Source: an uncultured bacterium (GTDB lineage: Bacteria; Patescibacteriota; Minisyncoccia; Phycocordibacterales; UBA5272). Taken from it: DNA of 11,114 nt. A program made the position numbers and the translations under genes. Under the pieces are notes generated by a model. That model saw only the letters and a list, made by a program, of their open reading frames with translations. It made no database searches and was not told the origin of the DNA. The stretch lies in contig CAILKS010000025.1 of the NCBI GenBank assembly GCA_903834855.1, forward strand, positions 1-11,114. Direction: 5' to 3'. Of this stretch, positions 6,354 through 10,674 are shown piece by piece; positions within the stretch are counted from its first letter, which is position 1; each line of letters begins with the position of its first letter.

Positions 6354-7622
6354 ATGGCAAAAGTAAATCCAGAAATCGAGAGTTTCGCCCGCATTAAAGT
6401 CATTGGTATTGGAGGATCCGGAAAAGGAGCACTCAATCACATGATCAATTCAAAACTTCAGGGTGTTGATTTTATCGCGATGAATACTGATACTCAAGAC
6501 TTGCATCATTCACTTGCTGAAAAGAAAATTCACATTGGAAAAAATTTAACCAAGGGACTTGGTGCTGGTATGGATCCAGAAGTTGGAAAGAGAAGCGCTG
6601 AAGAAACTCGTGAAGAAGTTCAAGATGTTATTAAAGGATCTGATATGGTCTTCATTGCCGGTGGAATGGGAGGAGGAACTTGTACTGGAGCAGCTCCTGT
6701 TGTAGCATCGATTGCTAAAAGTGAGGGAATACTTACAGTTGGTGTCGTTACAAAGCCATTCTTTTTTGAAGGAGCATCACGCATGAAAATTGCAGAAAGA
6801 GGATTAGAAGAACTTGAGAAAGAAGTTGATGCACTTATTGTAATTCCAAACGATAGACTACTTTCTGTTATTGATAAAAATACATCAGTAAAACAAGCTT
6901 TTGAAATGTGTGATGAGGTTTTGAAATCAGCTGTAGAAGGTATTTCTGATATTATTCGTACCGCAGGAACTATCAACCTAGACTTCGCAGATATCAAGCG
7001 TATCCTAAAAGACTCTGGAACTGCACTTATGGGTGTAGGACGTGGTACAGGCGAGAATAGAGCCCGTGAGGCTGCTTCTGCTGCTATCAACTCCCCTCTA
7101 CTTGATGTTTCTATTCATGGAGCAAAAGGAGTATTGTTTGCAATTTATGGAGCAGAAGATTTAGGAATGTTAGAAGTACAGGAGGCTGCAAAAATTATCA
7201 CTGAATCAGTTGATAAAGATGCGAAAATTATTTTTGGTATTGCATCTGATCCAACTCTAAAGAAAGATGAAGTGAAGGTAACTGTGATTGCTACAGGTTT
7301 TCCAACTGGATTTTCAACTCGTAGTGGATCCTCAAATTCTGATGAAGACTCAAAATACGAATCAACTATAATTAAACATGAGGCTCGTCTAGAAAAAAAG
7401 GAACATGTAAAAGAATCAGATGACACAATGATCCAAACTATTTCGACTCCACAAAAAGAAGAAAACCGTATAGACAATGGTGTTGTAGCTATGGACACTA
7501 CTGATACAAAAGAGGAAGACAAAAAAAATAAAGACGCCTCTAAGAAACCTGTTTTCAAGTTTGATGATGACGAGGATGATGATTGGGAAGCACTTCCACC
7601 ATTCCTTCGCCGAAAAAAGTAA
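6354..7622 (+). CDS. ftsZ: Cell division protein FtsZ
   Basis: Tubulin-like GTPase that forms the division ring. The 422-residue protein has the N-terminal nucleotide-binding domain: KVIGIGGSGKGALNHMI from 15, the signature loop GMGGGTCTGAAP at 104-115, PNDRLL at 165-170 and the T7 synergy loop NLDFAD at 208-213, which keeps Asn208, Asp210 and Asp213. A C-terminal domain runs to about 318, followed by a charged, low-complexity linker (about 320-405) and a conserved C-terminal peptide (EALPPFLRRKK) that binds FtsA. Odd: Cys110 replaces the central Gly of the usual GGGTGTG, and GGSGKG replaces the glycine-rich GGGGGN loop. The start at 6354 fits the promoter, and a strong terminator follows. 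Confidence 0.97.
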   Translation: MAKVNPEIESFARIKVIGIGGSGKGALNHMINSKLQGVDFIAMNTDTQDLHHSLAEKKIHIGKNLTKGLGAGMDPEVGKRSAEETREEVQDVIKGSDMVFIAGGMGGGTCTGAAPVVASIAKSEGILTVGVVTKPFFFEGASRMKIAERGLEELEKEVDALIVIPNDRLLSVIDKNTSVKQAFEMCDEVLKSAVEGISDIIRTAGTINLDFADIKRILKDSGTALMGVGRGTGENRAREAASAAINSPLLDVSIHGAKGVLFAIYGAEDLGMLEVQEAAKIITESVDKDAKIIFGIASDPTLKKDEVKVTVIATGFPTGFSTRSGSSNSDEDSKYESTIIKHEARLEKKEHVKESDDTMIQTISTPQKEENRIDNGVVAMDTTDTKEEDKKNKDASKKPVFKFDDDEDDDWEALPPFLRRKK

Positions 7623-7637
7623 AACTAACAAAATTAC

Positions 7638-7736
7638 TTCATCTGCTTCGTTAGAAAGAATTTTTCTTTCGTCACCGTACTACTTGTACGCCTCCTAATA
7701 AAAATTCTTTCTGCCTCGCATCTAAAGCAATTTTCT
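7638..7736 (-). repeat. Structured dispersed element, copy 1 (after ftsZ)
   Basis: Near-identical to 9594-9692: over about 90 bases there are five mismatches and one single-base gap. A perfect 13-bp inverted repeat (AGAAAGAATTTTT, 7653-7665, with 7700-7712) encloses the small hairpin CGTACTACTTGTACG (7676-7690). CTTCG (7646-7650) and CCTCG (7714-7718) flank the stem. It begins 15 nt after the ftsZ stop codon and ends before the ftsZ terminator, so it would be in the ftsZ mRNA 3' end. No reading frame is evident. Confidence 0.8.
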
Positions 7737-7746
7737 TAGTTTTAAT

Positions 7747-7791
7747 AATTTAAAAGCCCTGCATTATGCAGGGCTTTTAAATTATTTTTTT
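7747..7791 (+). terminator. ftsZ terminator
   Basis: A 16-bp perfect stem (7747-7762 with 7768-7783, GC-rich part GCCCTGC) with loop ATTAT is followed by a T-tract at 7785-7791. This is a classical intrinsic terminator about 125 nt after the ftsZ stop codon; the repeat element lies in between. Confidence 0.88.
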
Positions 7792-7806
7792 CTTCTTAAA
7801 AAGGCG

Positions 7807-7827
7807 AATTTTCAATTTCTAATTTTT
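7807..7827 (-). repeat. Three GANAATT-type heptamers
   Basis: On the minus strand GAAAATT is preceded by AGAAATT and AAAAATT, three units with 7-bp spacing. This is a short copy of the family seen at 664-756 and 8588-8615. Confidence 0.45.
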
Positions 7828-7840
7828 AATGAAATACAAA

Positions 7841-7869
7841 AAACCGCCAACATTTGTGGCGGTTTCTTT
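7841..7869. terminator. Bidirectional terminator between ftsZ and the unknown gene
   Basis: AAACCGCCA (7841-7849) pairs with TGGCGGTTT (7857-7865) around a 7-nt loop. T-rich sequence follows on plus (CTTTT), and a longer T-run follows on minus. It can back up the ftsZ terminator and end transcription from the minus-strand gene at 8027. Confidence 0.7.
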
Positions 7870-7941
7870 TCAGAGTTTTTATCAGTTACAATAATATTTA
7901 TACTTTACGTTAGAATTCTCTAATATTTTCATTAGAAGAAA

Positions 7942-7962
7942 ATTTCTAACATCTAACATCTA
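7942..7962 (-). repeat. Three TAGA heptamers downstream of the unknown minus-strand gene
   Basis: On the minus strand TAGATGT occurs twice, then TAGAAAT, with exact 7-bp spacing. The surrounding gap (7623-8026) has no gene; it holds one structured element, terminators and these short arrays. Confidence 0.55.
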
Positions 7963-7981
7963 TACCATATTTAACTGAATT

Positions 7982-8004
7982 AAAATCTCTTTTTGAGATT
8001 TTTT
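7982..8004 (-). terminator. AT-rich hairpin after the unknown minus-strand gene
   Basis: AAAATCTC (7982-7989) and GAGATTTT (7995-8002) form an 8-bp stem with a 5-nt T loop, about 25 nt beyond the stop codon of the minus-strand gene. The stem is weak and the T-tail is better on plus, so the terminator call is tentative. Confidence 0.35.
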
Positions 8005-8026
8005 AACTCTTTAATATTGACTGATA

Positions 8027-8401
8027 CTAAAACCAATATGAATTCAATTCCTTTCCTTTATATGCAATACGAAATGAATGTCCAACCGAGACCTTAATTG
8101 TCTTGGGTATAGACGAACCGGTAAGAATTATGACAATATTTTTGCCTTGTTTTCCTACATACACAAAAGATGTTGGTTCTTCAAAACGTTTACCCCAATG
8201 GGTATCATTTGCAGATCGAATAACTCCATCTGGCTCTCCATATTTGAATTCAAATCCGTCTTTTGACTTCAAGAAATCAAACATGTCTTGCCATGTATCT
8301 GGGAATACATAAAGCTTTTTGCCATCGTTATGAAAGATACAAACGCCTCGTTCGTACTGCCGAACTTCCACTGTTATGCGTTTTTTATTGTCATTTTTCA
8401 C
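8027..8401 (-). CDS. Protein of unknown function, 124 residues
   Basis: I do not recognise this protein. It is a soluble, mixed-charge protein without signal peptide, membrane segment or cysteine pair; only one Cys is present (CIFHND, about residue 21). The middle has aromatic-rich stretches (KLYVFPDTWQDMFDFL) and an acidic-glycine patch (FKYGEPDGVIRS). The C-terminal half alternates hydrophobic and polar residues (SFVYVGKQGKNIVIILTG), suggesting beta strands. The start is GTG at 8401, chosen because a good Shine-Dalgarno (TGAGGT, 7 nt upstream) precedes it and no in-frame ATG lies nearby. It has its own promoter and stands alone. That the frame is a real gene is supported by these signals, but its role is open. 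Confidence 0.75.
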   Translation of the reverse strand: MKNDNKKRITVEVRQYERGVCIFHNDGKKLYVFPDTWQDMFDFLKSKDGFEFKYGEPDGVIRSANDTHWGKRFEEPTSFVYVGKQGKNIVIILTGSSIPKTIKVSVGHSFRIAYKGKELNSYWF

Positions 8402-8451
8402 TTTAAATACCTCACTTCAAAGAACACCCAGCAAAATCACTAGGTGACATT

Positions 8452-8479
8452 AGACTAACATAAGTAACTAAATAGTCAA
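8452..8479 (-). promoter_or_regulatory. Promoter of the 124-residue unknown gene
   Basis: On the minus strand TTGACT (8474-8479) and TAGTCT (8452-8457), with TG one base before the -10, are 16 bp apart. The leader would be about 44 nt and includes the Shine-Dalgarno TGAGGT before the GTG start. Confidence 0.5.
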
Positions 8480-8549
8480 ACAAAATATCAATTTTTAAGC
8501 TGAAGTTTTTAATTAAAACACTTTAAATTACAAAACGCTAATTCGTGTC

Positions 8550-8569
8550 ATTCCCGCGAAGGCGGGAAT
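8550..8569. repeat. Palindromic repeat ATTCCC-N8-GGGAAT
   Basis: ATTCCCGCGAAGGCGGGAAT is an 8-bp stem with GAAG loop. It fits the ATTCCC-N8-GGGAAT pattern of the dRS3 repeats known from Neisseria and similar palindromes common in other bacterial genomes. It is much richer in GC than its surroundings. It has no T-tail, so it is better seen as a dispersed repeat than as a terminator. Confidence 0.65.
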
Positions 8570-8587
8570 CCAGTGTCCGTATTTTTT

Positions 8588-8615
8588 GAAAATTGATAAT
8601 TGAAAATTGAAAATT
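8588..8615 (+). repeat. GANAATT heptamer array upstream of trxB
   Basis: Four exact 7-bp units: GAAAATT, GATAATT, GAAAATT, GAAAATT. The array lies directly before the trxB -10 box, and a TTGAAA at a unit junction (8600-8605) is positioned as its -35. Confidence 0.7.
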
Positions 8616-8629
8616 TTTTATGATATAAT
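8600..8629 (+). promoter_or_regulatory. trxB promoter using a repeat-derived -35
   Basis: TTGAAA (8600-8605) and TATAAT (8624-8629, with TG one base before it) are 18 bp apart. The ATG is 8 nt after the -10, so the mRNA should be leaderless or nearly so. No Shine-Dalgarno is present. Confidence 0.6.
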
Positions 8630-8637
8630 CTAATCCT

Positions 8638-9579
8638 ATGTCCACCATCAACCATCAACCAGTAACTAATAACTATGATTTAATAATCATAGGTGGAGGT
8701 CCCGCAGGCACCGCAGCATCTGTCTACGCTGCACGTAAACAATTAAAAAGCCTTCTCATTTTAAAAGAATGGGGCGGCCAATCAACTGTGTCTGACGACA
8801 TTCAAAACTGGATAGGAACTCCACATATTTCAGGCGCTAAATTATCTGAATCTTTAAAATCTCACGTCCTAGAATACAAAGGAGACATTTTAAATATAGC
8901 CGATGGTGAATATGTCACAAAAGTAGAAGGCAATGACGGAAACTTTACTGTAACTACAGATAAAAATTCTTATAATTCAAAAACTATTCTTGTCTCAACT
9001 GGATCCTCTCGTAGAAAATTAGACGTGCCTGGTGCAGATACTTTTGAACATAAAGGTCTTACTTACTGTGCTTCATGTGATGGTCCGTTATTTTCTGACA
9101 CTGATGTAGTAGTTATAGGTGGAGGTAATGCCGGCTTTGAATCAGCTGCTCAATTACTCGCTTATTGTAAATCAGTAACTCTTATATCTCGAAGTGAACC
9201 GCGTGCTGATGCCATCACTGTAGAAAAATTAAAACAAAATGAAAAGTTTAAATTAATTATAAATGCAATACCAAAAAAAGTTGAAGGTAGTGTATTCGTA
9301 GAATCATTTACATATGAGAATACTAGTGGTGAAGTCACTATTCCAGTCTCTGCAATATTCGTAGAAATCGGCCAAATACCGGCAACGTCATTTGTTGAAG
9401 GTGTTGTAGATATGACTCCAACAAAAAATATAATAATTAATCCACGTACCCAAGAAACTTCTATAAAAGGAATTTGGTCAGCTGGTGATTGTACTGACGT
9501 TTTGTATCATCAGAATAATATAGCTGCCGGTGATGCGGTTAGAGCCTTGGAAGACATCTATCTCCACCTAAAAGCCTAA
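8638..9579 (+). CDS. trxB: Thioredoxin reductase-like flavoprotein
   Basis: FAD-dependent disulfide reductase that passes electrons from NAD(P)H through an active-site dithiol, normally to thioredoxin. The 313-residue protein has the FAD dinucleotide motif IIGGGPAG (17-24), the redox motif CASCDG (Cys144, Cys147; usual form CATCDG), a second dinucleotide motif VIGGGNAGFESA (159-170), SAGDC near 280 and QNNIAAGDAV near the C-terminus. The domain order matches low-molecular-weight TrxB. Odd: the NADPH 2'-phosphate motif, usually HRR, reads SRS, so NADH use or another electron donor is possible. Related ferredoxin-NADP reductases of this fold lack the CxxC, which argues for TrxB. No thioredoxin gene is in the window. 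The mRNA is predicted to be leaderless. Confidence 0.9.
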   Translation: MSTINHQPVTNNYDLIIIGGGPAGTAASVYAARKQLKSLLILKEWGGQSTVSDDIQNWIGTPHISGAKLSESLKSHVLEYKGDILNIADGEYVTKVEGNDGNFTVTTDKNSYNSKTILVSTGSSRRKLDVPGADTFEHKGLTYCASCDGPLFSDTDVVVIGGGNAGFESAAQLLAYCKSVTLISRSEPRADAITVEKLKQNEKFKLIINAIPKKVEGSVFVESFTYENTSGEVTIPVSAIFVEIGQIPATSFVEGVVDMTPTKNIIINPRTQETSIKGIWSAGDCTDVLYHQNNIAAGDAVRALEDIYLHLKA

Positions 9580-9593
9580 GCTGTAAATATCAT

Positions 9594-9692
9594 TTCATCT
9601 GCTTCGTTAGAAAGAATTTTTATTTCGTCAACGTACTACCTCGTACGTCTCCTCATAAAAATTCTTTCTGCCTCGCATCTAAAACAATCTTA
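9594..9692 (-). repeat. Structured dispersed element, copy 2 (after trxB)
   Basis: Counterpart of 7638-7736. AGAAAGAATTTTTAT (9609-9623) pairs with 9655-9669 over 15 bp, and the inner hairpin ACGTAC (9631-9636) pairs with GTACGT (9643-9648). Relative to copy 1, a C-to-A change and two changes at facing positions extend both stems, which supports selection for pairing. It begins 15 nt after the trxB stop codon. Confidence 0.8.
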
Positions 9693-9733
9693 CAACTTAG
9701 GTAAGTAATCTGTATTTTGTAATTAATCAAAAC

Positions 9734-9758
9734 AAAAAGCCGAAACAAGTCCGGCTTT
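9734..9758 (-). terminator. Terminator of the Lys-rich minus-strand gene
   Basis: AAAGCCG (9752-9758 on minus) pairs with CGGCTTT (9736-9742) around a 9-nt loop. The T-run (CTTTTTGTTTT) follows only on the minus strand. It therefore serves the gene ending at 9786 rather than trxB. Confidence 0.7.
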
Positions 9759-9785
9759 GTCGACCAAAAAGAAACAGTGGGGATT

Positions 9786-10100
9786 TTAACCGTAGTGATA
9801 ACCCCATGAGGAGCTCTTTCTCTGAACGCGTTGCTGATTTTCAGTGTCACCTTTAGTGATCAAACAAGTCACACAATTGCACCCAGCTCGGCATGGTACT
9901 GTCGACACTGCGACGATTCTCGAGCTCGGCATCTTTTTGGCGTCAAGTTTGCGCATTGCTTTCTTGAAAGCCTTCGTCTGGGCAGAACCCTTCTTTGTGG
10001 GGGCTTTCTTCTTATCAGTCACTAGCGCCATTGCACCGTTATTTTTTTGTGATGCTTTTTGGGAAGCTTTTGTACTTCCATTATGATGTTGTTGCGCCAT
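9786..10100 (-). CDS. Lys-rich small protein with a four-cysteine cluster, unknown
   Basis: I do not recognise this 104-residue protein. The first two thirds are rich in Lys, Ala, Ser and Gln, with a short internal repeat (KASQKASQK, 11-19) and a basic stretch (about 30-56). A cluster of four cysteines follows (70, 74, 76, 79: C-x3-C-x-C-x2-C), which could bind a metal. The tail ends SSSWGYHYG. The start at 10100 is an ATG with a strong Shine-Dalgarno (GAGGAG, 7 nt before); a TTG two codons upstream is less likely. The gene has a clear promoter and terminator and is much richer in GC than its neighbours (32 of 60 bases in 9901-9960), suggesting recent transfer. Nucleic-acid binding is a guess from charge only. 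Confidence 0.7.
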   Translation of the reverse strand: MAQQHHNGSTKASQKASQKNNGAMALVTDKKKAPTKKGSAQTKAFKKAMRKLDAKKMPSSRIVAVSTVPCRAGCNCVTCLITKGDTENQQRVQRKSSSWGYHYG

Positions 10101-10143
10101 CTTCAATCTCCTCTAGGTTAGCGTTGAAAAAACTTACCTAATT

Positions 10144-10171
10144 ACTCTATCAAAACCAAAAATACTGTCAA
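10144..10171 (-). promoter_or_regulatory. Promoter of the Lys-rich protein gene
   Basis: On the minus strand TTGACA (10166-10171) and the extended -10 TGATAGAGT (-10 hexamer at 10144-10149) are 16 bp apart. The leader is about 37 nt and carries GAGGAG at 10108-10113. Confidence 0.65.
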
Positions 10172-10194
10172 ATTATGTAATTCTGAATTTTGTA

Positions 10195-10229
10195 TAATCT
10201 AAAATCTAATGTCTAATGTCTCCTGTCTG
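10195..10229 (-). repeat. TAGA heptamer array overlapping the tfoX-like stop codon
   Basis: Five 7-bp units on minus, ending TAGATTT then TAGATTA. The stop codon of the tfoX-like gene is the TAG of the third unit, and its last residues (PDRRH) are encoded by the first two. The stretch 10190-10215 is the exact reverse complement of 10572-10597. Confidence 0.75.
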
Positions 10230-10551
10230 GAATTTTTGCTACCGAAAGTGCCACATCCAGCCATTCTTCTCGACTGTTTCTGTCTTCATATATTTCAGCT
10301 GGTACAAGAAAATAATAAAGATGTGCATCTTTACCTTCTTTCGTATAAACAAATTGTTTACTTCCTTTCTCTAAATACCAACTAGCTAATTCTTTGGAAC
10401 CTTTAAAATACATTTCATCATTTTCCAAAATGGCGAAGGCTTTTCCCTCATAATACAAAATATGTGCACCCATCATAGCCCGAAAGGTTATCGGTTCCCC
10501 TTCCCCAAAAATATCATATACGATATATTCCAAAAATGGTGTGGTTTTCAT
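10213..10551 (-). CDS. TfoX N-terminal domain protein
   Basis: The 112-residue protein matches the TfoX N-terminal domain pattern in order: ITFRAMMGAHILYYEGKAFA (21-40; usual form vtaRrMFGGygly..Gk.Fali), LENDEMYFKGS with the typical D-E-x-Y-x-K, FVYTKEGKDAHLYYFLVP near 67-84 and a final helix (REEWLDVALSVAKI). The TfoX (Sxy) family is linked to competence gene control in Gammaproteobacteria, but stand-alone N-terminal domains are widespread and mostly uncharacterised, so no function is claimed. The C-terminal domain is absent. The last five residues come from a heptamer array. The start at 10551 has an extended -10 (TGATAAACT) 6 nt before it and no Shine-Dalgarno. A perfect 26-bp inverted repeat flanks the gene. 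Confidence 0.8.
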   Translation of the reverse strand: MKTTPFLEYIVYDIFGEGEPITFRAMMGAHILYYEGKAFAILENDEMYFKGSKELASWYLEKGSKQFVYTKEGKDAHLYYFLVPAEIYEDRNSREEWLDVALSVAKIPDRRH

Positions 10552-10566
10552 AGGTATAGTTTATCA
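10552..10566 (-). promoter_or_regulatory. Extended -10 of the tfoX-like gene, leaderless start
   Basis: On minus, TGATAAACT is followed by six bases and the ATG. This is the same arrangement and spacing as at pth, which makes a leaderless mRNA likely. Confidence 0.4.
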
Positions 10567-10674
10567 GATTTTAGACATTAGATTTTAGATTATACAAGGG
10601 CGATGTCATAGGCATCGCCCTTGTAATCATTTGTATTATTAATCTAAAATCTAAAGTCTACTGTCTAACGTCTA
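10565..10674. repeat. Inverted TAGA heptamer arrays flanking a hairpin, NRAMP-tfoX gap
   Basis: Four units on plus (10565-10592) face five units on minus (10640-10674). The stretches 10572-10592 and 10640-10660 are complementary at 20 of 21 positions. Between them is a strong hairpin (10593-10605 with 10613-10625, core AAGGGCGATG). The right array starts with the TAG stop codon of the transporter gene. The inner hairpin lacks a T-run on either strand, so it is not a typical terminator. Confidence 0.8.

Noticed and set aside
6620..7558. Long open frames on minus inside ftsZ
   Set aside because: They are frames opposite a clear ftsZ, with low-complexity Ser-rich translations and no start signals.
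7638..7736. Structured element as a tRNA or a short coding gene
   Set aside because: There is no cloverleaf or T-arm sequence, and no start site with ribosome binding signals or frame conservation between copies.
8078..8312. Short plus-strand frames opposite the 124-residue gene
   Set aside because: They lack ribosome binding sites and promoters, while the minus frame has both.
9734..9758. Hairpin as terminator of trxB
   Set aside because: The T-run is only on the minus strand, so it fits the convergent minus gene; no clear trxB terminator is visible.
9831..10086. Plus-strand frames opposite the Lys-rich gene
   Set aside because: The minus frame has a promoter, GAGGAG site and terminator; the plus frames have none.
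10593..10625. Strong hairpin as terminator of the transporter gene
   Set aside because: The stem is good but no T-run follows on either strand; it is listed as the centre of a repeat pair instead.
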